From assembly GCF_041893525.1 (NCBI RefSeq), contig NZ_CP169068.1: a stretch of 64,000 bases of DNA; one strand, given 5' to 3'. How positions within the stretch are numbered: the stretch's first letter is position 1; each line of letters starts with the position of its first letter. Below, piece after piece: positions 8,675 through 16,195 of the stretch. The notes under the pieces were generated by a model, which was given only the letters and a program-made list of their open reading frames with translations, was not told the DNA's origin and did no database searches. The position numbers and the translations under genes are program-made. Origin of the DNA: Phaeobacter bryozoorum. Lineage in GTDB: Bacteria; Pseudomonadota; Alphaproteobacteria; Rhodobacterales; Rhodobacteraceae.

Positions 8675-8941
8675 TCAAGTGTTGCGTTTCGGGTCTTGGC
8701 CGAGCGCTGCTTCCAGGTCGGTCCAGGTAATTGGCCGCAACTCTGTCCGGCCCGGCAAACGCCCCTTGCCGTGGATGGTCAGGTAAATCGCCGTTCTGCG
8801 GTAAGCCGTGAAACTCAGCCCTTCGATAAGCTCCTCCTCGACCAGCACTTCGTATTCGCCGGAAGGCAGTTCGTCCGGATATCCGGGCAAGGTAAAAGGC
8901 TGCGGGAAAGTCACGGTGGATCTGATTGATCGCAAGGCCAT
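8675..8941 (-). CDS. hypothetical protein, first gene of the hflKC-containing operon
   Basis: An 88-aa protein. The start at 8941 is chosen because GGAG lies 7 bases upstream and because the similarity to the 163-aa protein at 7274-7765 begins here; the frame is open further upstream but without a ribosome-binding site. The shared pattern is TVTFPQPFTLPGYPDELPSGEYEV, and a C-terminal ITWTDLEAALGQD helix. Between them is a YRRTAIYLTIHG strand pair. Small beta-rich soluble protein, function unknown. It heads a minus-strand operon of seven reading frames that runs through hflK and hflC. Confidence 0.72.
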   Translation of the reverse strand: MALRSIRSTVTFPQPFTLPGYPDELPSGEYEVLVEEELIEGLSFTAYRRTAIYLTIHGKGRLPGRTELRPITWTDLEAALGQDPKRNT

Positions 8942-9287
8942 CACCGGTCTCCGCGATATGTGCATGTCTGCCGCGCTGCCTTGGCTGCAGCATCCCGGTT
9001 GCCGAGAGGCAGCCAAACTTTGCGGCCCTCCTACATTACCCCGGAACCGGGCGGTGCGTGCTGACCCATGTTAGCGCCGCTGGGGTCCTGACCGCTCTGG
9101 CATACCCGGACCAAACCTTCGGCTAGACTTCAGAGGACTGGAGACCGGCTGATCTGCGTCAGCGCGTGCGTCGGGCAATGCGGGTATGATCGGAGTTATC
9201 CGAAGCGTGTTACCCGGCAGGCGGCAGCCCGGTTCTTCGGGAACAGCCGCTTCCCGATCCGAACACCTAAAAAGGGAGGATATGCCG
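8942..9287. other. divergent intergenic region of the hflKC block
   Basis: About 350 bases between two divergent operons, so it should contain both promoters. No convincing gene is present; the frames on either strand lack start signals. I could not identify a confident sigma-factor or Crp/Fnr box by eye. Confidence 0.5.
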
Positions 9288-9707
9288 ATGCCAGCCGCTG
9301 GCATTCTTCAACCCCACAGCCCTGAGTTTGACCGCTTTTTGCAAGCCTTCGTTGGCGAGGACCGGAATGGCAATGCTGTTACGGTTCTATCGGCCCTCGC
9401 GCGGCTTGAACTCGAACCTTGGGAGGAGGCAGCCGCGCTTGCCGCGTTGGAGAAAGAGGTCGCAGGCTCGCGACTGGAGATGCTGCTGTCGCAATGCCGC
9501 GACGTGCCCGCACTCAAGCAGGATAGCGGAACGCTCGCCCGGAAACTGACCCGGCTTCTCCCCAAACATCGCAAGCGCTTGATGGCTGTTTCTGGCGCCG
9601 CAGAAAACGGGCCGACGAATTTGTCTGGGTTGATCTGGGCGGTACTGACGATCCTCTTTCTGATTTTGCAGTTAATACTCACAGGCACTCCGGGGACGGG
9701 CCAATGA
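9288..9707 (+). CDS. hypothetical protein with C-terminal transmembrane anchor
   Basis: A 139-aa protein, helical and charged, ending in a single hydrophobic helix (LSGLIWAVLTILFLILQLIL, about residues 113-132) typical of a tail-anchored protein. Two ATGs lie close together. The second (9288) is preferred because GGGAGGA (9274-9280) is 7 bases upstream, whereas the ATG at 9282 is only 1 base away. Its stop overlaps the next start. No family was recognised. It is divergent from the hflKC operon and likely belongs to the same functional set. Confidence 0.72.
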   Translation: MPAAGILQPHSPEFDRFLQAFVGEDRNGNAVTVLSALARLELEPWEEAAALAALEKEVAGSRLEMLLSQCRDVPALKQDSGTLARKLTRLLPKHRKRLMAVSGAAENGPTNLSGLIWAVLTILFLILQLILTGTPGTGQ

Positions 9708-10090
9708 TGTCAGGCAAAACACGGGAGGGCGACCGCAGTGATGGTAAGGACTATGCGGTGCTATGGGATCTGGAAGAGCGGTGCTGGACCAGCGGAGCGG
9801 ACAGCGCCCGCACCGTGACTGCAAAAAATGCAGTGATGATACTTCCCTATCCGCCGGGCATTCTTCAGGGCGGGCAGATCCTGGAGCATGTGAAGAAAAA
9901 CACGGGCTGGCGAACCGTGGAAATGAAAGACCGCAGCCAAATCAGGCAAGGGGCCGTTGCTGTGCTCGCCTACCGCGTATTCGCCGAGAAGTCAGGCTTG
10001 CCAATCTATGAGGCGCTCTGCGCGTCCACATATCTGCTGGACAACGGCCGGTGGCTGCGGCTGTCACATCAGCAAACCCCCACCACCTGA
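9704..10090 (+). CDS. SnoaL/NTF2-like (DUF4440-type) protein
   Basis: A 128-aa protein with the cone-shaped NTF2-like pattern: an N-terminal helix (YAVLWDLEERCWTSGADSA), a central strand region ending in AVMILPYPPGILQGGQILEHV, and paired strands (AVAVLAYRVFAEK…LCASTYLLDNGRWLRLSHQQTP). The family includes small isomerases, hydrolases and ligand-binding proteins, so the reaction cannot be assigned. It overlaps the preceding gene by 4 bases (ATGA), so the two are one operon. Confidence 0.75.
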   Translation: MMSGKTREGDRSDGKDYAVLWDLEERCWTSGADSARTVTAKNAVMILPYPPGILQGGQILEHVKKNTGWRTVEMKDRSQIRQGAVAVLAYRVFAEKSGLPIYEALCASTYLLDNGRWLRLSHQQTPTT

Positions 10091-10386
10091 TGCCAGCGGG
10101 ATGAACCCTCACCTTGGGGCGATATCTTTAACGCACTTCTCGGCATGTGAAACGGCTCCCGAGCTCTTCGTTCAAAGATCATCAGCCAGAAGATGCGGAC
10201 CCGCCCCAAGCTAACCTGCGTCAGTGCTGCGGAGCAGAGAAGATGGGTACATGGCTGCGTGCCTGCCAAATCTCCGGCGGCACTCATTTCCGAGCAGCAG
10301 AGAAGCACGGGATGCGTGCGGATCCTCAAATGGACTGCATTGCACTGCGTGCCCTATTCTCGGAATGTCCAAGAAAGGACAATCCA
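10091..10386. other. intergenic region
   Basis: About 300 bases without a supported gene between the NTF2-like gene and the small Lys/Ala-rich gene. An AAAGGA at its right end serves the latter. Confidence 0.45.
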
Positions 10387-10575
10387 ATGACACCCGAACA
10401 GACCAATGCCGCCGAGAAGATGACCTCGGTCAAAGCAGCCTGTGACAAGGCAATCGCCGGCCCCAAAAAAGACCGGGCTGTGAAGCACTACCAGGCGGCC
10501 GAGAAGGCGCACGCTGCGAAGAACCACGCCGAAACGAACAAGGAACTGGACGCGGCTAAAAAAGCGCTTTCGTGA
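10387..10575 (+). CDS. small Lys/Ala-rich helical protein (62 aa)
   Basis: The ATG at 10387 has AAAGGA about 8 bases upstream. The product is almost entirely alpha-helical, rich in Ala, Lys and Glu (MTPEQTNAAEKMTSVKAACD … AAEKAHAAKNHAETNKELD), with a coiled-coil or helical-hairpin character and no hydrophobic segment. It is followed by a strong terminator, consistent with a short, abundant transcript. Proteins like this are seen next to stress genes in alphaproteobacteria but have no defined role. Could be a histone-like or hydrophilin-type stress protein; that is a guess from composition. Confidence 0.65.
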   Translation: MTPEQTNAAEKMTSVKAACDKAIAGPKKDRAVKHYQAAEKAHAAKNHAETNKELDAAKKALS

Positions 10576-10600
10576 TACTCCTTTGCTTTAAATGAAGATC

Positions 10601-10641
10601 GGGCCGCCCCAGGTTGTTCCGGGGGGAGGGGCGGCCTTTTT
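10601..10641 (+). terminator. rho-independent terminator after the 62-aa gene
   Basis: The arms GGGCCGCCCC and GGGGCGGCC flank a loop region and are followed by five T residues, 26 bases after the upstream stop. Its end abuts the stop of the convergent Crp/Fnr gene. Confidence 0.85.
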
Positions 10642-11375
10642 CATTTCAAGAGCGGGCCGGTCTGATCCAGATACGCCGGATCGAACCCCGAAAACTCTAC
10701 CAGCCCGTCATAATTGCCGAACGTTACACGGCCGTCCCGAAATGTCAGCAGGCCGCGTTCGCGAAGCTGGCGCAAGACACGGTTCACATGGACGGCGCTT
10801 AGGCCGAGCGCGTCAGCAAGATGATACTGTGTCAAAGGGCAGACGTAGCCTTTCTTGCTCCCCATTCCGACCAGCTTCAGCCTTGCCCCCAATTCCAGCA
10901 GAAAATGCGCCATGCGTGCATCCGCAGCGCGGCGGCCAACTCCTACGAGATGCTCGACCACCATGGCTTCGTCCCGTGATGCCGCCCAGAGAATTGCTGC
11001 CGCGAGGCGAGGCGTCTTCTCGAAGGCTTCCAGAAGGTCGTCCGCAAAGACCTCTGCCGCCTGAATATCCGTGACCGGCTCGAAGCTATGGTCGGAGGTG
11101 CGCAGCAGCACGCTGCGCAATCCAATAAAGTCCCCCGGTATCTGGAAATCTACGATCTGGCGGGTTCCGTCCGGCTGAAGCTTGTAGGAACATACCCAGC
11201 CGGCGGCCAGAATATAAGCGGCCTGATCCGACTGCCCCTGATGCACGAGATCACGCCCCGCCAAAAAGGACCGGCGGCGCAGATGCAAACGCTTCAAGAC
11301 GCCCAATTCATCTTCAGACAATGCGACGAAGACTTGCAGCTTCCGTGTAAGCGGGCTTTCTAAGATATCCGTCAT
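10641..11375 (-). CDS. Crp/Fnr family transcriptional regulator
   Basis: A 244-aa regulator with an N-terminal cyclic-nucleotide-binding-like beta-roll (about 20-125: RSFLAGRDLVHQGQSDQAAYILAAGWVCSYK…DFQIPGDFIGLRSVL), a dimerisation helix, and a C-terminal winged HTH (about 170-220: PLTQYHLADALGLSAVHVNRVLRQLRERGLLTF). There is no N-terminal Cys cluster, so it is not an oxygen-sensing Fnr. This subgroup is common in alphaproteobacteria as a stress or nutrient regulator with an unknown ligand. It is convergent with the small 62-aa gene and divergent from the 80-aa gene at 11529. Likely local regulator of the hflKC block, by position. Confidence 0.9.
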   Translation of the reverse strand: MTDILESPLTRKLQVFVALSEDELGVLKRLHLRRRSFLAGRDLVHQGQSDQAAYILAAGWVCSYKLQPDGTRQIVDFQIPGDFIGLRSVLLRTSDHSFEPVTDIQAAEVFADDLLEAFEKTPRLAAAILWAASRDEAMVVEHLVGVGRRAADARMAHFLLELGARLKLVGMGSKKGYVCPLTQYHLADALGLSAVHVNRVLRQLRERGLLTFRDGRVTFGNYDGLVEFSGFDPAYLDQTGPLLK

Positions 11376-11528
11376 CGGGGCCTCTCAAGCTGGAAAGAAA
11401 CTCCAGACGCAATCGCGCACAGACTGCTTTCGGTTAGCCCAGCATACCATTTTTCTGCGAAGATGCTTGGGACAAGCGAGGCCAGTCTGCTGCGCGATGT
11501 TTTACCGTCACCGGAAGGATACAATAAA

Positions 11529-11771
11529 ATGCTCAGCGAGAAAGACTTCTCGGGAATGGCTGCCCTCTCGATCTGCGAAGCACTGCTGCTGGCGATGAAC
11601 GATCACAAGCTCCTGCCCGAGCGCGAGATCGTGGGTATCCTGCGGGACGCTGCAAAGACGCATGAAAACGCAGCTGTTACTGATGGCGAGATAGAGGCGC
11701 ATCGAGCCGTAGCGGGTCTCATCAACCGGATCATTGCTGGCGGGAACTCCGTTCGGAGGCCGCCGGGATGA
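11529..11771 (+). CDS. conserved small hypothetical protein (80 aa)
   Basis: The start at 11529 follows GGAAGGA with 9-base spacing; the frame opens earlier (11463) but without such a signal. The sequence, with ALSICEALLLAMNDHKLLPE, then EIVGILRDAAKTHENA, and a C-terminal AHRAVAGLINRIIAGGNSVRR, is recognisable from many alphaproteobacterial genomes as a small helical protein of unknown function. It is divergent from the Crp/Fnr gene with about 150 bases between them. No membrane segment or catalytic motif. Confidence 0.72.
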   Translation: MLSEKDFSGMAALSICEALLLAMNDHKLLPEREIVGILRDAAKTHENAAVTDGEIEAHRAVAGLINRIIAGGNSVRRPPG

Positions 11772-11991
11772 TATACTCAATCGCAGCGTGATAGACTTCG
11801 CCTATGCCGCTTTCGTCCAACTCTTGCAATGCACGGAGCCACCAGGCCGACCTGCAGGACATACCGAGTGGCACGGGCCGCAAAGACGGTAACGTCCAAT
11901 CTGACATTGTCTGACGTCAGCGCCAATGGGACAGTGTAGCGCGATTTGATAACAGCGGGTTTCCGGCTCATCGTAACCACCATTGAGTGGA

Positions 11992-12129
11992 GATGAGGCG
12001 ACCCACTTCCGTATGCGAACGCCCAAGAACGTCCGTACCAAGATGGCCTTCCATGTCCTCGCCGATAAGATCAAGCGAATGATAGCCCCGATCGGGGTAC
12101 GCGGGCTTCTGACTGCCATTCCGGCCTGA
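11992..12129 (+). pseudogene. C-terminal remnant of a DDE transposase (IS1182-like)
   Basis: A 45-codon frame ending at TGA (12127-12129) reads …EATHFRMRTPKNVRTKM then AFHVLADKIKRMIAPIGVRG. It matches the well-known C-terminal signature of IS1182-type transposases (ATHFLMK…RTEMSLHVLAYNLKRMI). No upstream catalytic part and no terminal inverted repeats were found, so only a fragment survives. The family assignment rests on this short motif. Confidence 0.6.
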
Positions 12130-12384
12130 AGGGCGGTGCTCAACTCAAGCTGCACCGCAGAAAACGCCACACAAGCGCGGATTCAGCCCTCTCCGGCGTA
12201 TAAGACGCTAAAGTGTTCCTGGATCCGGCTGCCTCCCCAAAATCGACTGAAACATCCTCATCGTCGAGAAACCAGGCGAGTTTCCACAGACCCTCGGCTG
12301 AAGCCAGACAAATAGCTGCGGCAAAAGCCTTGGAGCATATACTTTCGTGATTGTGAGCATTGTCGCGAAGAGCCTGATCGAACA

Positions 12385-12513
12385 GTAGTTATGACGCAGC
12401 TGGGCGATCTCCAGGCTCTGTCCATTACCTTTGCCGCTGACGCGATATACAAACCTGTGTCCAGCAGTGATCCGGCGGGACCACCAGCCGCTTAAATCGC
12501 CTTTGAGAGCCAG
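12385..12513 (-). pseudogene. C-terminal remnant of a YoeB/Txe-like toxin
   Basis: On the minus strand, 43 codons read LALKGDLSGWWSRRITAGHR and continue FVYRVSGKG, ending LEIAQLRHNY. This is the C-terminal half of a YoeB-type mRNA interferase: the family has EPLKGDLSG-(Y/W)-(W/Y)-SRRI-x3-HRLVY and ends in HY. The catalytic Arg/His/Tyr residues of that half are present, but the N-terminal half, a start codon and the YefM-like antitoxin are missing, and the frame does not stop after the final Tyr. Debris of a toxin-antitoxin module. Confidence 0.65.
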
Positions 12514-12598
12514 TATCCTCTCCTCCCGCTGGAGCCTTGCCTAAGGCTCTACAAGTCAGAGGCAAGGCTTTGGGTATGTTTTTTAACGTCTTGGCGTC

Positions 12599-13230
12599 CT
12601 AGATCTCGACACTCTCGGAAATTGACAAGGCATCTTCCAGGTCAACCCCTAAGTAGCGGACTGTGCTATCCATCTTGGTATGGCCGAGAAGGAGCTGAAC
12701 CGCTCGAAGGTTCCCGGTTTTGCGATAAATCTGAGCCACCTTGGTACGCCGCATCGAATGTGTTCCATAGGCGCTTGGCTCCAAGCCAATGGATTTCACC
12801 CAATCCCGAACCAGTCGCGCGTATTGGCGTGTACCTATGTGCGGCCGATCGTGCAGTCTTCCAGGCCAAAGAAACTCCGATTTCTTCATTATTGGCATAT
12901 TCAGCCAGGCCTGAAGCGAAGATCGCGTTCCTTCGGTAATTTCGAACCGAACCGGTTGACTGGTTTTGCTTTGGGTTATGGACGCGTGCTCTTTCACGTG
13001 GCCTGCTGCATAAACGTCAACAACACGCAAACGGACGAGATCACATCCTCTGAGTTTGCTGTCTATTGCCAAGTTGAAGAGTGCCAGATCACGCACCCTA
13101 TCGGAGAGTTCAAGGCGAACGCGAATTGCCCAGACATGCTTGGGACGCAAAGGACGTTTTTGGCCTATGATACGCCCTTGTTCCAGGGAGCGTGACGCAT
13201 GCGAATTGCGGGAAGGTTAGGAATTGACAT
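12599..13230 (-). pseudogene. tyrosine recombinase/integrase, frameshifted near the N-terminus
   Basis: The 183-codon frame 13150-12599 encodes the catalytic part of a short tyrosine recombinase: Arg in AIDSKLRGCDLVRL, HSMRR (H-x-x-R), LLLGHTKMDS and the Tyr in TVRYLGVDLEDAL. The likely true start is ATG at 13230, with GGAGG 7 bases upstream, giving MSIPNLPAIRMRHAPWNKG. The frame then breaks at about 13174-13177. The homologous copy at 22212 has GGGCCGG where this one has GGGCGT, so one base is missing. Only a restart at the TTG at 13150 could yield a protein, and it would lack the conserved first 27 residues. Confidence 0.8.
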
Positions 13231-13952
13231 AGTTGGTCCTCCGACCACCGCAACCCTCCACATCCTTGGCATTTCGCCAACGGTCTATGGATAGCATCTG
13301 AAGTCCATCCGTAGGTCGAAAGACTTCGAAGTATTCTGCGTTAGAGGGTAATAGTGCGGAAAGGTCTGCTTTGCTTCGCTGCAACGCAGCAGAGTGGCGA
13401 CAGGGCAAGAAAGAAGCTCCGACTTTGCAAAGCCCGCTTTCCTGCGCGTCGCTGACGTCTACACTGATCGCAGTATCGCCTGGATCAATTGGACAGGCTT
13501 GAAGGTCCGCTTTCGGGAGACCTTTCGCGCTTGCAGCGGCGCTTGCGCTGCGCCCTGCCTGAATGTCGTGATTGGGCTGCCTTGCGTTGTCTGGTAGAAG
13601 CGTCTTGGTGAAGTTTCGCTGCAACCCTGCCGCCGCATCGCCGCAAGTCGGTAGTGAGCCCAACCTGTACCTTGGATGTTCTCGCTGCGCGTGCTCGCAG
13701 CAGAAAAATCGCCGCGTGAGCAAGAAATTTGATGCCGCCAAGCAGCAGGAAGAGCGGTCACTCATGCGCGCCGCAGCGAGATCACTCACCCGAATTCACA
13801 GGTCGCCGGACAAAACTGACATTGGAAATTTGACAATTGCTGACGCAGCATCTGTTCTCGCACATAGCGCGTCCATCGTTGCGATGCAGCGCGTGTCGTT
13901 GCAGCGGTCGTTCGGGTTTAGAAGCTTTCCGCTAGCCCTCGACCACCCACGC
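13231..13952. other. non-coding island edge holding repeat copy B
   Basis: About 720 bases with no supported gene. Frames on both strands (for example minus 13789-13217) have no start signals and their apparent similarity to other genomes' hypothetical proteins comes from the repeat family itself. Repeat copy B lies at 13573-13662. Confidence 0.6.
13573..13662 (+). repeat. dispersed repeat, copy B
   Basis: It shares a perfect 42-bp block (13621-13662, beginning GCAACCCTGCCGCC) with copy C at 35459-35500 in the same orientation, and a 27-bp identical core with copy A (4830-4856) in the opposite orientation. The upstream 48 bases match copies A and C at lower identity (for example TCTGGTAG(A/C)). 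Confidence 0.8.
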
Positions 13953-14939
13953 TTACAAACCCAAGCCCATGACAAAAGCGACCGCCAGGGCTAGAAGAAA
14001 CAGCGTCTCGGCCAGAAGGATAATTCCGTAGCTGGGTTTCACCTTGAGGATCGTGGAGAGGCTGGTCTTCACGCCAAGTGCCGAGATGGCGATAACCAGG
14101 CACCAGCGCGACAGGGCGCCTGCCGCTTCGGTAATTGCCTGCGGCACTGAAACGGTGTTTGCAAGAACCGCCAGGACAATGAACAGAACAAGGAACCACG
14201 GCAGCGACAGTTTTTGCGCTTGTGCGCCGCGGAAGCTGGCCATGACAAGAAGCATCACCACGGGCAGCAAAGCCACCCTGACCATTTTCACAAAGGTGGC
14301 AATGACCCCGGCCTCTTCGCTGATGGAATAGCCAGCCCCGACCACCTGGGCGACATCGTGAATGGTGGCGCCAATCAGGAAACCGCTTTCCAGGTCGCTC
14401 ATCCCGACGGCCGCAAAGAGGACCGGATAGACAATCATGGCGATGGTCGAAAGGGCGGTAACGCCGATCACGACAAACAGGGTGTCCTGCTCGCGGCCGC
14501 TGCGCGGCGGCAGAACGGAGGCAATGGCCAGCGCGGCGGAGGCCCCGCATATCGCCACGGCTCCACCTGCGAGAAGGCCGAAGGCAAGGCGGCGGCCGAA
14601 CAGGAAGGACAGGGCCGCCCCCCAGGCGAGGGTGGCAATGACGAAACCGGCCACCGCGGCGACAGCGCCCAGCCCCACGCTCTCCACGTCGCCGATGCTC
14701 AGTCTCAGCCCCAGCAGAGCAACACCAACGCGCAGCAGGGTCTTTGCGGAAAAGTCCAGACCGGGTGAAAACGCCGGGTCGCTGTTCAGGAAATGGAAGG
14801 CCATCCCGATCAGCAGCGCAAACAGCATGGCAGGCGCGCCATAGTGTTCTGACAGAAAGGTTGCGGCGGCGGCGATCACGCAGACGAGCAGTATGCCGCC
14901 AAAGTGGCTGTCCCAGCGCGGTTTGATCGCCGAAATCAT
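13953..14939 (-). CDS. cuyZ: YeiH/TauZ (UPF0324) family sulfite/sulfate exporter, CuyZ-like
   Basis: A 328-aa inner-membrane protein with about 9-11 hydrophobic segments (ILLVCVIAAAATFLSEHYG, AMLFALLIGMAFHFL, TLLRVGVALLGLRLS, GGAVAICGASAALAIASVL, …). The family signature region SGFLIGATIHDVAQVVGAG is intact. The start at 14939 has GAGGAG 6 bases upstream. Family knowledge: TauZ/SuyZ/CuyZ proteins are encoded beside sulfonate-degrading enzymes and are thought to export the sulfite or sulfate released. Here it lies 117 bases downstream of a cuyA gene in the same direction, which is why the CuyZ role is preferred over a generic YeiH. Transport has not been shown by the sequence itself. Confidence 0.85.
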   Translation of the reverse strand: MISAIKPRWDSHFGGILLVCVIAAAATFLSEHYGAPAMLFALLIGMAFHFLNSDPAFSPGLDFSAKTLLRVGVALLGLRLSIGDVESVGLGAVAAVAGFVIATLAWGAALSFLFGRRLAFGLLAGGAVAICGASAALAIASVLPPRSGREQDTLFVVIGVTALSTIAMIVYPVLFAAVGMSDLESGFLIGATIHDVAQVVGAGYSISEEAGVIATFVKMVRVALLPVVMLLVMASFRGAQAQKLSLPWFLVLFIVLAVLANTVSVPQAITEAAGALSRWCLVIAISALGVKTSLSTILKVKPSYGIILLAETLFLLALAVAFVMGLGL

Positions 14940-15056
14940 TGGCCTCTCCTCAATCGGAAGTGCAAATGCACGCACTGGCCCCGGTCATGGGCCAGGCATG
15001 GCATTCTACAGAGAATGTGCGACCCTAAGAGGGCAGGCCGCACAGAAGAACGCGGA

Positions 15057-16073
15057 TCAGGATGTCCAGCGGGCCTTATGGTCAAAGGCGGCATCATATC
15101 CGAACAGTGCCGCCGCGCCGCCGGTATGCAGGAATACCACCCGCTCACCTTTCTTGAAATGCCCCTTGCGGATCAGATCGATGAAGCCGGCCGCCCCCTT
15201 GGCGGAGTAGACCGGATCCAGCAGGATGCTTTCCAGCTCGGCAAACATCCGGATCGCCTCCAGACCGCCTTCGGTCGGGATGCCATAACCCTCGCCGACA
15301 TAATCCGTGTTGGCCACCACATCTTCGCGCTGCACGATGCCGCCGCAGCCCAGCTTCTCCGCCGTGGCGCAGGCCAGGTTATAGACGTTCTCTTCCTGCT
15401 TGGGCTTGGGCGCCCGGACACCGATACCCAAGAGCGGGATCTGCGCGTTCATCGCCTTCAGGCCTGTGATCAGCCCCGCCTGGGTTCCGGCAGAGCCGGT
15501 GGCATGAACGATATGGTCGATCTTCAGCCCGCCGGCATTGGCCTGCTGCAGGATCTCAAAGGCGCAGTTCACATAGCCCAGTGCGCCCGTGGCGTTGGAG
15601 CCGCCGCCGGGGATCGTATAGACCTTTCTGCCATCGGCGCGGAATTTCTCGGCCACGGCCTCCATTTCCGCATTCATGTCCAGACCGCCGGGGCGCTTTT
15701 CGGTGGTGGCGCCATGCAGGTGGTCCAGCAGTACGTTGCCGTTGTTGTTGTAATTCGCGTTGTTCGAGCCGGTGCGGTCCTCCAGCAGGATATGGCAATC
15801 GAGGCCCAGCTTAGCCGCAAAGGCCGCAGTCTGGCGGGCATGGTTCGATTGGGTGGCACCCTGGGTCATCACCATATCGGCTCCCTGCAGCTCCGCCTCT
15901 GCCATCAGGAACTCCAGCTTGCGGGTTTTATTGCCGCCGGTGGACAGCCCGGTGCAATCGTCCCGCTTGATCCAGATCTCGGGCCCGCCCAGCTCCTTGC
16001 TCAGGCGGTCGAGCCGCTCAAGCGGCGTGGGCAGATGCGCGATGAAACGGCGGGGGAAGCGGGCAAGGTGCAT
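15057..16073 (-). CDS. cuyA: L-cysteate sulfo-lyase (ACC deaminase/D-cysteine desulfhydrase family)
   Basis: A 338-aa PLP enzyme. Family members cleave L-cysteate to pyruvate, ammonia and sulfite (CuyA) or D-cysteine to pyruvate, ammonia and sulfide. The sequence looks very close to the characterised CuyA of Ruegeria pomeroyi from memory, including MHLARFPR…LPTPLERLDRLS, the PLP-lysine motif STGGNKTRK (Lys49), QGATQSNHARQTAA, LLEDRTGSN, IPGGGSNATGALGY and HATGSAGTQAGL. The adjacent exporter supports sulfite release. AGGAGA precedes the ATG. Divergent from a LysR gene, with a palindrome in between. D-cysteine desulfhydrase activity cannot be excluded by sequence alone. Confidence 0.87.
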   Translation of the reverse strand: MHLARFPRRFIAHLPTPLERLDRLSKELGGPEIWIKRDDCTGLSTGGNKTRKLEFLMAEAELQGADMVMTQGATQSNHARQTAAFAAKLGLDCHILLEDRTGSNNANYNNNGNVLLDHLHGATTEKRPGGLDMNAEMEAVAEKFRADGRKVYTIPGGGSNATGALGYVNCAFEILQQANAGGLKIDHIVHATGSAGTQAGLITGLKAMNAQIPLLGIGVRAPKPKQEENVYNLACATAEKLGCGGIVQREDVVANTDYVGEGYGIPTEGGLEAIRMFAELESILLDPVYSAKGAAGFIDLIRKGHFKKGERVVFLHTGGAAALFGYDAAFDHKARWTS

Positions 16074-16150
16074 GGGACTCTCCTAATGTGGATTTCCTGC
16101 AAGTTACCCAACCCAAACACAGTAAACTAATGCAAAATCCGCAGCTAAAA

Positions 16151-16165
16151 TTGCCGATCTTGCAT
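16151..16165. promoter_or_regulatory. putative LysR box between cuyA and its LysR gene
   Basis: TTGCCGATCTTGCAT has TTGC/GCAT half-sites with 7 bases between and resembles the palindromes at 24602, 27618, 29561 and 30645. It lies 31 bases before the LysR start and 78 bases before the cuyA start. Confidence 0.5.
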
Positions 16166-16195
16166 GTTATGACATTTTCGACCTAATCTGCCGCC

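Noticed and set aside
9038..9070. GGAACC in the hflKC divergent region considered as an extracytoplasmic-stress sigma factor promoter
   Set aside because: No GTT element at the required spacing.
11778..11930. Minus-strand reading WWLRALQELDESGIGEVYHA, possibly a gene remnant
   Set aside because: Reads like protein sequence but I could not connect it to a family or find a start; left unannotated.
13217..13789. 190-codon minus-strand frame over repeat copy B
   Set aside because: Runs through the dispersed repeat, has no ribosome-binding site, and resembles only other translations of the repeat.
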